Positions 1-8,220 of a DNA stretch of 57,854 nucleotides are shown one piece after another; position 1 is the stretch's first letter; each line of letters starts with the position of its first letter. The notes under the pieces were generated by a model. It was given only the letters and a program-made list of their open reading frames with translations, searched no databases and was not told the origin of the DNA. Source of the DNA: Gammaproteobacteria bacterium (lineage in GTDB: Bacteria; Pseudomonadota; Gammaproteobacteria; BMS3Bbin11); contig JAADJE010000005.1 of assembly GCA_013150915.1 (NCBI GenBank), positions 1 to 57,854 of the forward strand. Reading direction: 5' to 3'. Position numbers and translations under genes: made by a program.

Positions 1-2137
1 CCAAAATATTCGCCTGTGTAGCGACTACTGGGCTCATGACGACAAGCTTATCAAGCTTAGTTAAATATTGATCAATTGCTCGATGCTTTTTGAGCCAGGA
101 TTTCATGGCCTCAATGTTATCCGGTAAGTCTTCTAGAATGATGTCCATCAATCCCGCATTGTATGCGATGGCATGGGTAGTAGTCATTCTTCGCGGTGTT
201 TCGAGGTAACGACAACCATTAATTTTGGCATACGGTTCAGCGTTTATTTCACCCCACTTCATCCCTCCTAGATAAAAAGCATTCCAGTCCAGGTGTTTAA
301 GTTCAACTAGCGAGTTAGAAAGATGTTTTAACGTTTCATCATGAAACATTGCATCATCTTCCAACACCAGAACATTTTGAAAACCTTTTTTCCTTGCATT
401 TTCAATAATATTTCTATGGGATAAAGCGCATCCAATATGATGTGATTCAGGTGTTTCAATAGCACTAAATCGTATTACGCGGTCACGAATCCCTAGCATT
501 TTCAGACGAACTTCCATTTTCTGCCAACGGCCTACTTCTCTATCAAGGTTGATACAATAAATACCATCAAAAAAGTTAAAGGGATCATTTTCTTCATCCT
601 TGATTTGTTGAACAATTTCTTCAACTACTTTTTGACTTGTCACCTCGCAAAAATGTTGTCGTAACTGCTCTATGTCCAGGCCTACTTCTTCGAAACCGAT
701 CAAATAATTACGAATTCTTTCTTCCCACTTATTCGGGTAGTGCACCCCCATTGGACGGGAGAAACGATGCATCCAGCGAAGAAAGGGTAAACATAATGTG
801 CGCGCGCCAGCATTACGAAATTTTTGATGAATATAGCCTTCTTCACCACCGAAACCGCTAAAACGGGGGTTATAGCCCTGCCACGCCTGTTTCCGGCACG
901 CTGCAAGCCCCAGTCCCTGCATGGGAATATCAAAAGGCTCACCCAACACATCCATTCCACGCTCATCTGTACTCCAGAAGCCAAACATCCCCTGTCGCCA
1001 TGCTGGCTCAAAATGCGTACTGATGCTCTTCAAATCATCATAGATCAGTGGCCCCTGAAGCAGATCAGGGGTATCTGGATGCTCATCAAAATAATCGATC
1101 AATTTACGAATTGCACCCGGTTCAATAAAAACGTGTGAGTCAATACACATCACATACTCGGTATTCGCCTTTGTGAAAACGAAATCCCTAACTGCCGTGC
1201 CTCTTATCTCATCGACAGCAATATAACGGTAACCAGAAACGTTCGCCCCCAGATTGCGTAACGCCTCTGCACACGGTCCAGATGGGTTATTATCTATCAC
1301 GAGTATTTCTGTTTCTTCAGTCACTTCCGGGTGATACATGCGGATGGCCTGCACTGAAAAATACACACCATCATAATCATCATAGGTCGCCATACCTATG
1401 GTCAGTTTCTTTGTTGGAGTGACTTCAGCCTTTGCATCAGGAATAGTTGAAGATGGAGTAAGGTTTCCCTCTCCTCCTATCTCGCCCAAAATATTGACAA
1501 GTTTCTCCTGGTCTTCAGACAGAAGTATCGGCAGACTACCGCTTGCAGCCGCCTTGGGCAGCAATAGATTTCTCTCTTGAGAAATACGATCATCCCGCTC
1601 AGGTGTAAATACAAAATCATAACCCTGAGCTGGAACTGCCGCATTCCCTTTTTTAGCCACATAGATCTGTAAAGAAGCTGTATGAACATGCAACTCAGGA
1701 TCAGAAAAATTGATATAAATGTCAGAGCCATCAATACCTTCTACTGCCCGAAGATCAAACCATTGCCCAAGCAGATTAATAAAGAAATGATGACGATCAT
1801 TCAGGTCTCCAGCGTAATTTGAGAAAGAAATGCTTGCAAATGGCTTAAGCATATGAGTCCCGAAATCCAGCAGGCCCTGTGAAAATAAGCGGCACAATGT
1901 ATCTGACACTTCCACCTCGGCAGCTTCATCTGAAGTCTCTTCTGTCTCCTTGACGATAGCTGTGATCTCAGCAATGTTCCTCACACCGTTGCACAATTGC
2001 CAAATATAGGCGGCAGATAGATTAACCCGAAAAGCATCTGCCCCACCCCGTTTGTGGATGACCAGCATTTCACCCCCATTACAGGTAAGGAAAATATCAG
2101 TGACTCGGCATGGCACTAAATTTGACGACAACAGCAT
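1..2137 (-). CDS. PqqD-domain / DxH glycosyltransferase / GT25-type glycosyltransferase fusion (3' end outside window)
   Basis: The frame is open from 2137 to the window edge (712 codons, no stop seen). Residues about 1-92 resemble PqqD, the family of peptide chaperones that bind RiPP leader peptides (ADAFRVNLSAAYIWQLCNG, then a winged-helix-like tail). Residues about 95-215 are unassigned, with a faint likeness to the N-terminal half of GT10 fucosyltransferases. Residues about 243-480 form a GT-A glycosyltransferase (KLTIGMATYDD start) with a D333-S-H335 metal motif and G430-G-E-E433, an arrangement seen in polypeptide GalNAc-transferases. From residue about 522 a GT25-like domain begins (GIYCINLDREVGRW, GCALSHRNI, LVLEDDAMF). 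No hydrophobic segment was seen, so it is probably cytoplasmic. It lies downstream of the exported Thr-rich protein gene on the same strand. Inference: it glycosylates that protein or a peptide. The start at 2137 is chosen because the PqqD similarity begins upstream of the next ATG at 2068. Confidence 0.8.
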   Translation of the reverse strand, partial: MLLSSNLVPCRVTDIFLTCNGGEMLVIHKRGGADAFRVNLSAAYIWQLCNGVRNIAEITAIVKETEETSDEAAEVEVSDTLCRLFSQGLLDFGTHMLKPFASISFSNYAGDLNDRHHFFINLLGQWFDLRAVEGIDGSDIYINFSDPELHVHTASLQIYVAKKGNAAVPAQGYDFVFTPERDDRISQERNLLLPKAAASGSLPILLSEDQEKLVNILGEIGGEGNLTPSSTIPDAKAEVTPTKKLTIGMATYDDYDGVYFSVQAIRMYHPEVTEETEILVIDNNPSGPCAEALRNLGANVSGYRYIAVDEIRGTAVRDFVFTKANTEYVMCIDSHVFIEPGAIRKLIDYFDEHPDTPDLLQGPLIYDDLKSISTHFEPAWRQGMFGFWSTDERGMDVLGEPFDIPMQGLGLAACRKQAWQGYNPRFSGFGGEEGYIHQKFRNAGARTLCLPFLRWMHRFSRPMGVHYPNKWEERIRNYLIGFEEVGLDIEQLRQHFCEVTSQKVVEEIVQQIKDEENDPFNFFDGIYCINLDREVGRWQKMEVRLKMLGIRDRVIRFSAIETPESHHIGCALSHRNIIENARKKGFQNVLVLEDDAMFHDETLKHLSNSLVELKHLDWNAFYLGGMKWGEINAEPYAKINGCRYLETPRRMTTTHAIAYNAGLMDIILEDLPDNIEAMKSWLKKHRAIDQYLTKLDKLVVMSPVVATQANIL

Positions 2138-2172
2138 CCTGAATACTCATAACTATTTGCTAAACATAGTAT

Positions 2173-2204
2173 ATAAAAAAGCCACCCCCGTGTAGAGGCA
2201 GCTT
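2173..2204 (-). terminator. Intergenic hairpin with U-tract (terminator or attenuator)
   Basis: Read on the minus strand, AAGCTGCC pairs with GGTGGCTT (two G-T pairs) around a ten-base loop and is followed by a run of T. It lies between the small exported-protein gene and the glycosyltransferase fusion. It could end most transcripts after the first gene, giving much more substrate than enzyme, as is common in precursor-peptide operons. Confidence 0.5.
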
Positions 2205-2257
2205 CATTATTACCCTGATATATAGTCTTTAAGAAACTGTATTAGCGTTCTTGTTTA

Positions 2258-2854
2258 CTAACTCGGTGTAGGAGGCGTCAACTGACAGGTCACGCTGGAT
2301 TTTGGTGCATTGTATGAAGTAGGCGCATTGCCGGTTACATTCACAACACCAAAAACAGAGCTTCCACCCGGACTTAAGGCACCACTGATACTAACAGACA
2401 CGGTACTGGGTGATGAGGCGGTAAGGGCAGAATCTCCAAATGGCAAAGTAAGATTGCCCGTATAGAGAGAACTTGAGCCCTGTACAGTTACCTGAACTGC
2501 AGCGGTTACCCCAACGACGTTGATACAGATGTTCTTTGTTGTCGGGGCTCCTGTTGTTGTTGGGGCCGCAGTCGTTGATGTAGATTCAGCGTGCGCAGTA
2601 GGGACAAAAAAGTCCAAAAATTTATTCCGTTCCAATAACGCAACCACTGACACCGAGTAACTGGCCACCGATGTCTGCGCATGCGCAGGTAGCACCACTG
2701 ATTCAATGACTGGTTTGGCCCATTTGTCCTGCATGGCGGCAGCACTTACCACAGTACCGCTCCCTGCCAGTATTTTTTTCAACGCCTTACGGCGCTTTTC
2801 CAGCTTCTTATCGCTTGATTCCCTATCCAGTTTCTTATTTTCTCTATCTGTCAT
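2258..2854 (-). CDS. Exported Ala/Ser/Thr-rich protein with twin-arginine-like leader; possible glycosylation substrate
   Basis: The product has 198 residues from the ATG at 2854, chosen because GGGGGA precedes it; a GTG at 2899 would add 15 residues. The charged N-terminus (Lys/Asp/Arg-rich, 1-20) is followed by KRRKALKK (20-27), a short apolar stretch (28-41) and LPAHAQTS with an AxA cleavage-like site at 57-59. This resembles a Tat signal followed by a signal peptidase site. A second AHA site lies at 87-89, directly before a Ser/Thr/Ala/Pro run (91-106). The rest is Ser/Thr/Val/Gly-rich, beta-strand-like, with only two cysteines (C110, C190) that could form a disulfide. I do not recognise a functional family. 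It lies immediately upstream of a PqqD-glycosyltransferase fusion on the same strand, so modification by that enzyme is a reasonable inference, not a demonstration. Confidence 0.75.
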   Translation of the reverse strand: MTDRENKKLDRESSDKKLEKRRKALKKILAGSGTVVSAAAMQDKWAKPVIESVVLPAHAQTSVASYSVSVVALLERNKFLDFFVPTAHAESTSTTAAPTTTGAPTTKNICINVVGVTAAVQVTVQGSSSLYTGNLTLPFGDSALTASSPSTVSVSISGALSPGGSSVFGVVNVTGNAPTSYNAPKSSVTCQLTPPTPS

Positions 2855-3235
2855 GTCTATTCCCCCATTCCCCTGTGAATCACAAATCAACACACCCACT
2901 GCGATGCGGTAATTTTATACTCATCGTACATAAATACGCAACCTCCTGAAAAAAATCCAAATGCCTTCCCTCTGCATCTGTACCCAGGATGCAACACCAC
3001 CCACAGACCAGGTTTACCCTCACTCCACCCCATATCATTCTCTATGGCTATTCTGATTTCTTCCGTTTTTAGCCAGGCATCAATGGTCTACGGGTAAAGC
3101 AGTGCTCCAGTTTCTGCCATGAGACCCGGGTATTCTCCACAGTTAATCTCGTGCAACTATTTGATCAATATCTTCTCTCATTTTTGGATCACCCACTTTG
3201 AGAATCATGGCTCTTTTCTATTTTTTAACTGTTCT
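2855..3235. other. Intergenic region, no supported gene
   Basis: The minus strand is open for about 66 codons (roughly 3087 down to 2889) without a credible start, and the same frame continues upstream through a TAG. This may be a decayed gene fragment, but I recognise no family. The promoter of the exported-protein gene should lie in its left part. Confidence 0.3.
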
Positions 3236-3793
3236 TCATTCAGGCCTTCTTGCATAGGTTTCATCAAAAATAGACTCAAGTCCAGGATGTATGCCACGTA
3301 GTCCATTAATCACAGCCAGCGCCCAGTCAAAATATTCCTGTCGTCTCTGTAAATCCCATCCAGCCGGTGGATTATCAGCCACATCTCGCAGGTTACATAT
3401 TTTATCTGCCAGCTTTACCAGCTTTGCTTCATTACTGAGATCCGATGCGTGTCTGATTTGCTCTTTCTTGCGCTCAGTTTTACATAGATTGCTGTCATCA
3501 GACATTTCGAGAACGATACTGCATATCTGCTGCCCAAAGTATTGTGTCAGCTCAGTAGCAGTCGTTTCTGTGTCTTCCAGTGTGTCATGCAGTCCCGCAG
3601 CACAAAGAACATTTATATTGCTTACGCCCGCTTCATTACACAGTAGATTGACCAGTTGTATAGGGTGATTGATGTAAGGAGACGCACAAACATCTTTGCG
3701 TCGTTGATCACGATGCTTATCCGCAGCAAAAGCTATGGCTTTTATTAAATCACTCAGGGTATCCATATTGAATTCCGGAAATTCCGGGGACAT
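3236..3793 (-). CDS. HD-domain (p)ppGpp hydrolase, MESH1-like
   Basis: The product has 185 residues and reads as a single HD domain of the RelA/SpoT type without synthetase or TGS/ACT domains. Visible are AIAFAADKHRDQRRKD, SPYINHPIQL and HDTLEDT (the HD and ED metal/catalytic pairs), then KLADKICNLRD near the C-terminus. Such small alarmone hydrolases remove the 3'-pyrophosphate of (p)ppGpp or related substrates with a divalent metal. The first codons of the longer version (from 3793) translate part of an inverted repeat, so the ATG at 3766 (MDTLSD) is an equally good start. It is a single gene, convergent with nothing, with a cold-shock gene upstream on the same strand separated by a terminator. 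Confidence 0.8.
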   Translation of the reverse strand: MSPEFPEFNMDTLSDLIKAIAFAADKHRDQRRKDVCASPYINHPIQLVNLLCNEAGVSNINVLCAAGLHDTLEDTETTATELTQYFGQQICSIVLEMSDDSNLCKTERKKEQIRHASDLSNEAKLVKLADKICNLRDVADNPPAGWDLQRRQEYFDWALAVINGLRGIHPGLESIFDETYARRPE

Positions 3794-3921
3794 TATACCA
3801 ATTTATAGCAGCCGTAATCGGTAAGCATTGGCAGAAAGGCTGACTTCAATAACAAAAATTATAGGGGATATCCAGGCCTGATTAATTGACGGTTGAAAAT
3901 TCAGTATACTGTCCCCGGAAT
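3781..3921. repeat. Imperfect inverted repeat, ATTCCGGGGACA ends
   Basis: ATTCCGGGGACATTATAC at 3781-3798 is mirrored by GTATACTGTCCCCGGAAT at 3904-3921 with one mismatch. The arms enclose about 100 bases without a gene. It looks like a small palindromic element or the remnant of a mobile element. Its left arm overlaps the possible start of the HD-domain gene. Confidence 0.6.
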
Positions 3922-3943
3922 ACCGGGAAGAAGAATAGCCATA

Positions 3944-3968
3944 AAAAACCCCGCATTGCGGGGTTTTT
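3944..3968. terminator. Bidirectional rho-independent terminator after cold-shock gene
   Basis: A CCCCGC / GCGGGG stem with a three-base ATT loop is flanked by A5 on the left and T5 on the right. It lies just past the stop codon of the minus-strand cold-shock gene and works in that direction. Confidence 0.85.
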
Positions 3969-3990
3969 ATACAAAGCAGAAATGGATTAT

Positions 3991-4194
3991 TCAGGTAGGG
4001 GTAACATTCGACGCCTGTGGCCCCTTTGGGCCGGTCTCTACGTCATACGAAACTGCCTGCCCTTCCTCGAGTGTCCTGAAACCATCTGAAGCAATAGCAG
4101 AGAAATGTACAAATACATCTGCACTGCCATCATCTGGAGTAATAAAACCAAAACCTTTGGAGTTGTTAAACCACTTTACGGTACCTGTAGCCAT
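3991..4194 (-). CDS. CspA-family cold-shock protein (first copy)
   Basis: The product is 67 residues, the usual size of a one-domain cold-shock protein. The RNA-binding motifs are intact: KGFGFITP (RNP1) and VFVHFSAI (RNP2), and it begins [16 protein letters not shown]. It should bind single-stranded RNA/DNA and act as an RNA chaperone in the cytoplasm. It is monocistronic with its own terminator and shares a conserved leader with the second copy at 37283-37483. The two proteins diverge mainly in the last 15 residues. Confidence 0.95.
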   Translation of the reverse strand: MATGTVKWFNNSKGFGFITPDDGSADVFVHFSAIASDGFRTLEEGQAVSYDVETGPKGPQASNVTPT

Positions 4195-4260
4195 GTGTAA
4201 AAAACCTCAATAATTAAATAAAAAATATATTACAAATGTCACCTGGCACAACAGTTTATA
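4195..4260 (-). promoter_or_regulatory. Cold-shock gene leader conserved between both csp copies
   Basis: Upstream of the start is an AT-rich leader with TTGAGGT as ribosome-binding site. It is nearly the same as the leader of the second csp gene (37484-37540): the ACCTCAATAA plus AAATAAAAAATAT pattern (plus-strand reading) is shared. Such leaders commonly carry thermoregulation of csp mRNAs. The remaining stretch to 4491 shows no gene. Confidence 0.5.
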
Positions 4261-4491
4261 GCCGTTACTGGTCCACTGAAACCGTGCTCAACAATATTGT
4301 AATTCTTTTCGATACAGGAAAGATGCATGTGCAGTCAATCCAATATTTCGACCGAGTATATAAGAACAAATTATCATATACAACAGAAAACTTATGATTA
4401 AAATCGCCCTTTTTATTAGCTACGTAGCCACTCAGCAACTCTACACGATGGTAGAATAATTACACTATCAATACGGGTTAGATACAAATCT

Positions 4492-5028
4492 ATGGCACAA
4501 AAGGCAATAATCTACAAAACTGAGTTACAAATAGCCGATATGGATCGCCACCGTTACCGTAACTATTCATTAACTGTAGCCCGCCACCCTTCAGAAACAA
4601 ATGTCCGCATGATGGCGAGGCTGTTGAGCTTTGCGTTAAATGCCAGTGAAGAACTGAAGTTTACTAAAGGTATCAGCACTGATGATGAACCTGACATCTG
4701 GGAAAAAAACCTGACCGATGATATCTTGCTCTGGATAGTCCTTGGGCAACCTGGTGAAAAACACCTGCGTAAGGCATGTGGACGGGCTGATGAAGTTATT
4801 GTTTATACTTATCAACAACGTAGCGCAGAGCTATGGTGGAAACAATTTAAAGACAGTAGCCAACGCTTTGATAATCTCAAGGTTTTCAGTATTAATGAAG
4901 AGGCCTGTAAATCCCTGACACAACTGGTTAATCGCCACATACACTTGCAATGCACTGTACAGGATGGAGAGTGCTGGATTACCCATGGCGAATCAACCGT
5001 TCACGTGATCTTGCAACAGTGGAAGTAA
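4492..5028 (+). CDS. yaeQ: YaeQ family protein
   Basis: The product has 178 residues, the full length of YaeQ, a family with a PD-(D/E)XK nuclease-like fold and no settled biochemical role. Recognisable blocks are YKTELQIADMDRHRYRNYSL at the N-terminus, ARHPSETNVRMMARLLSFAL and EPDIWEKNLTDDILLWIVLG in the middle. The stop is nine bases from the next start, so it is very likely co-transcribed with srkA. This neighbourhood does not itself prove a functional link. Confidence 0.9.
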   Translation: MAQKAIIYKTELQIADMDRHRYRNYSLTVARHPSETNVRMMARLLSFALNASEELKFTKGISTDDEPDIWEKNLTDDILLWIVLGQPGEKHLRKACGRADEVIVYTYQQRSAELWWKQFKDSSQRFDNLKVFSINEEACKSLTQLVNRHIHLQCTVQDGECWITHGESTVHVILQQWK

Positions 5029-5037
5029 GTATTCGCT

Positions 5038-6033
5038 ATGACTGAATCAAATGCCAAAGAAGCCTTTGCACAATTGACACCCGACCATATGCTCGATGCT
5101 ATTGAATCTCTGGGCCTACGATGTGACGGCCGTTTCCTGGCACTTAACAGTTATGAGAACCGGGTGTACCAGATTGGAATCGAAGACCAGTCCCCGCTGG
5201 TGGCGAAATTTTACCGACCCGGCCGATGGTCTGACCAGGCGATCATAGAGGAACACGAGTACACACAGACACTGGCCACACTGGAAATACCGGTCATCGC
5301 ACCCGATAAAGATGATAAAGGCGTGAGCCTGCACCATTATGAATCCTATCGTTTTGCACTTTATCCCTGCCGCGGCGGTAGAGCGCCGGAGCTGGACAAT
5401 CCGGAACACCTTGAGCAGTTGGGACGTTTTATTGCACGCATCCATGCAGAGGGGGCAACGAAAAAGTTCGAATACCGGCCTGAATTGGATATCGAACGTT
5501 TTGCAATAGAACCAAGGAGATATCTTCTGGATCATAATTTTATTCCGGCGCATCTCATTGAGGCCTATCAGGGCCTGACGAAAGACCTTATTGAACAGAT
5601 ACAGCAGTGTTTTGATCGTGCAGGAGAAGTTCACAACATTCGCTTACATGGCGACTGCCACCCAGGTAATATTTTGTGGACAGATAGCGGGCCGCATATT
5701 GTTGATTTTGATGATGCCCGCACTGGTCCAGCGATACAGGATCTGTGGATGTTTCTGTCTGGTGACCGTGCGTATATGGCGGCTCGCCTTGCCGACCTAC
5801 TGGAAGGCTATACGCAGTTTTATGATTTTAATCCCGTTGAGCTGCATCTGCTTGAAGCATTACGAACTATGCGACTGATTCACTACTCAGCATGGCTGGC
5901 ACGACGCTGGGATGACCCGGCCTTTCCACTGGCCTTCCCATGGTTTAACAGCATGAACTACTGGGAGGAGCAGATACTTATTCTGCGTGAGCAGGCCTTC
6001 CTGATGAATGAGCCTGCATTAGTATGGGATTAA
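5038..6033 (+). CDS. srkA: Stress response kinase A (SrkA/YihE)
   Basis: The product has 331 residues and is a cytoplasmic Ser/Thr kinase of the aminoglycoside-phosphotransferase fold, known in E. coli to protect against stress-induced death. The ALNSYENRVYQIG loop and VAKFYRPGRWS lysine region lie near the N-terminus. The catalytic loop is HGDCHPGN at 204-211 and the metal-binding DFDDA starts at D223. Length and motifs match the family across its whole span. It follows yaeQ closely and probably shares its promoter. The product is complete, with no sign of decay. Confidence 0.93.
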   Translation: MTESNAKEAFAQLTPDHMLDAIESLGLRCDGRFLALNSYENRVYQIGIEDQSPLVAKFYRPGRWSDQAIIEEHEYTQTLATLEIPVIAPDKDDKGVSLHHYESYRFALYPCRGGRAPELDNPEHLEQLGRFIARIHAEGATKKFEYRPELDIERFAIEPRRYLLDHNFIPAHLIEAYQGLTKDLIEQIQQCFDRAGEVHNIRLHGDCHPGNILWTDSGPHIVDFDDARTGPAIQDLWMFLSGDRAYMAARLADLLEGYTQFYDFNPVELHLLEALRTMRLIHYSAWLARRWDDPAFPLAFPWFNSMNYWEEQILILREQAFLMNEPALVWD

Positions 6034-6062
6034 AAACAGTGGAAAGCTTTGTAATTTGAAAG

Positions 6063-7502
6063 CTACAATCCATCAACCAGACTTTGTACCCACTGTTCAA
6101 GCTGCTGCATTAACGTTAGCTTGTCTTCATCCCTCTCTTCATCATAAATCTCACGCACCCTTTGATTAAAGGCTTCCAGCGTAAGTGTGCTACCGAAATC
6201 ACCTTCCAACAGTCTGACTCGACAAAAGTTCCTCCACCATTTTTGATTATCTTCAGATAACAGATGCGGCCAGTTGCGTGCGCGATAACGGGGGAAAAGT
6301 TGCTGCAGTCTCTGATCCTCAAAATCCGGCTCCCAGTCCATCAGGTCTTCAGCTTTGGAATTCAGTATTTTATTGCTTATACGACGATCAGCATCACCAA
6401 AAAAACCCCCATACAGTAGTGAATCCACATCCCCCGGTTCGACTGGCGCACGGCCCTCATACACCTCTCTGATGCGCCCTGCAAAGCCCTTGGCCGCTAA
6501 TATCTGATCACGGTGTTTTCTAATGGCTGTAAGATCGATCTTCCAGCGTTTAGCCTCTGTGCCACGTAAGGTAGCCATGGGTGCGACAGCGGGTGACTTG
6601 TTGACATGCAGGCTCTTCACACCAACCCGCTCACTGCCTTCTGGCCGGTCTTCCTTGCGGGTAAATAAATCCCGGCTAATCTCCTTTGAGGACATGGACA
6701 ATAGTTTTTTGGGATCCTGTCTTAGATCTATCACGATTATTTCATTCTTGTTCTGATTATTCCTGAACAGCGGCATTACCGGTGCAATGCGTCCAAACTC
6801 GATCGGATACATGCCTGATACATGCAGTATCGGTGTTGCATCCTTAAAGTCTTTAATGATCTTCAGGACTTCATTCTTGTGTCGTAGTTTTAAGTAATAG
6901 TTAAAAAGATTCGGCTGTTTCTGTTTTATCAGGCGGGCAAGTCCAATGGTTGCATGCACATCAGACAATGCATCATGCGCACCGACATGGGGGATATCAT
7001 TCGCAACAGTCATATCCTCGAGTCGAAAACTGGCAACGCCATCGCCCCGTGTCGGCCAGTTGATGCCTTCCGGTCGCAGAGCATAGGCCATGCGTACCAG
7101 ATCAATAATGTCCCAGCGACTGTTGCCATTTTTCCATTCACGCTCGTAGGGATCAATAAAGTTTCGATAAAAACCAAAACGTGTCACTTCATCATCAAAA
7201 CGCAGATTGTTATAGCCTACCCCACAGGTACCGGGCCGAGAAAAGTGTTTATGTATCTGCCGAAAAAAATCGGCTTCGGGAATACCTCTTTCACTCGCCA
7301 CTTGCGGCAACAGGCCGGTAATCATTACTGAGTCAGGATGCGGTATGAAGTCCTCACTGGGGCGGCAATAAATCATCACCTCTTCGCCAATAATTTCCAG
7401 CTCGGCATTGGTACGGATACCGGCAAACTGAGAGGGCCGGTCAGCGCGAGGGTTCAGTCCCCAGGTTTCGTAGTCGTGCCAGAAAAATGTCATCTCAGAC
7501 AT
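6063..7502 (-). CDS. sbcB: Exodeoxyribonuclease I
   Basis: The product has 479 residues and matches ExoI, the 3'-5' single-strand DNA exonuclease used in recombination and mismatch repair. The DEDD exonuclease fold starts with FFWHDYETWG (D10, E12), continues with PHVGAHDALSDV and ends with the SH3-like and helical C-terminal parts. The family's TGLLPQ and GVGYNNLRFDDEVTR blocks are present. It is convergent with srkA and stands alone on the minus strand. Downstream of it the intergenic base composition is unremarkable. Confidence 0.95.
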   Translation of the reverse strand: MSEMTFFWHDYETWGLNPRADRPSQFAGIRTNAELEIIGEEVMIYCRPSEDFIPHPDSVMITGLLPQVASERGIPEADFFRQIHKHFSRPGTCGVGYNNLRFDDEVTRFGFYRNFIDPYEREWKNGNSRWDIIDLVRMAYALRPEGINWPTRGDGVASFRLEDMTVANDIPHVGAHDALSDVHATIGLARLIKQKQPNLFNYYLKLRHKNEVLKIIKDFKDATPILHVSGMYPIEFGRIAPVMPLFRNNQNKNEIIVIDLRQDPKKLLSMSSKEISRDLFTRKEDRPEGSERVGVKSLHVNKSPAVAPMATLRGTEAKRWKIDLTAIRKHRDQILAAKGFAGRIREVYEGRAPVEPGDVDSLLYGGFFGDADRRISNKILNSKAEDLMDWEPDFEDQRLQQLFPRYRARNWPHLLSEDNQKWWRNFCRVRLLEGDFGSTLTLEAFNQRVREIYDEERDEDKLTLMQQLEQWVQSLVDGL

Positions 7503-7610
7503 AGAAAAATCCTTTTATAATTATGGTTGCGCAATGATATATTAAATTCAGTGTTCAGTGTTCAGCGTTCAAAATATTTTAACTTTTTACTGAGCACCGA
7601 AAACAGAAAA

Positions 7611-8135
7611 CTATGTTTTCCGTAACCCTTTTAAATACTGAAATAACAATCGGGCGGATTTTGGTGGCTTTTCCTGTTGACGTTCTTTACGCGCATTGCG
7701 TACCAGCTGCCTGAGGTACTGGCGGTCTGCCCCTTGAAATCTGTTGACTGCCTGATTAATGACTTCATCATCGCCATCCAGCAACCTGTCCCGCCATTCT
7801 TCAATTTCATGGAAGGCCTTCAGCTCTTCCCGTTGTGGCTGTGATACCTGGCTAAGCAACTGCCAAATGGCAGCATCGTTCTCATCGCGCAGCAGTTTGC
7901 CGATATGCTGTAACTGCCGGCGCCGTGCCTCACGTTTTAGGCCCTGTGCCAGAATAATCGAATCACGCAGAATCTCAGAAAAGTCAAACTTTTTTAGTGA
8001 GGCCCGAGGAAGGTCAACCAGCTCCTCACCAAGGTCTCGCAAGCGCTGCATCTCACGCTTAATCTTGGACTTACTCTTAGGTATTTCGTCATACTTTTCG
8101 TACATCTTTTCGTCATGCATGCTAACCACACTCAC
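7611..8135 (-). CDS. darP: Ribosome biogenesis factor DarP (YjgA, DUF615)
   Basis: The product has 174 residues, highly charged and helical, matching the YjgA/DarP family that associates with the 50S subunit and helps its late assembly. The family's KSKIKREMQRLRDLGEELV block lies near the N-terminus and SLKKFDFSEILRDSI plus REARRRQLQHIGKLL follow. The C-terminus is RLLFQYLKGL. It is divergent from ppk2, with about 85 bases between starts. The intergenic stretch on its downstream side (7520-7610) contains short tandem copies of a GTTCAGTGTTCAG-type sequence. Confidence 0.9.
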   Translation of the reverse strand: MSVVSMHDEKMYEKYDEIPKSKSKIKREMQRLRDLGEELVDLPRASLKKFDFSEILRDSIILAQGLKREARRRQLQHIGKLLRDENDAAIWQLLSQVSQPQREELKAFHEIEEWRDRLLDGDDEVINQAVNRFQGADRQYLRQLVRNARKERQQEKPPKSARLLFQYLKGLRKT

Positions 8136-8220
8136 TAAGTGTCACTTGGCAGGTGCCACACTTTTGAATCTGCGTTATTATAAACCATTAGCCTGCTACA
8201 AAATGCTACAGGAAGTCCTT

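Noticed and set aside
95-750. The two adjacent glycosyltransferase parts considered as two separate genes
   Set aside because: The frame stays open from 2137 to the edge without stop or new ribosome-binding site, so it is one gene in this assembly.
7759-8220. N-terminal extension of the ppk2 frame by about 154 codons
   Set aside because: It is antisense to darP, Ser/Arg-rich in the way shadow frames are, and family similarity begins only after the ATG at 8221.
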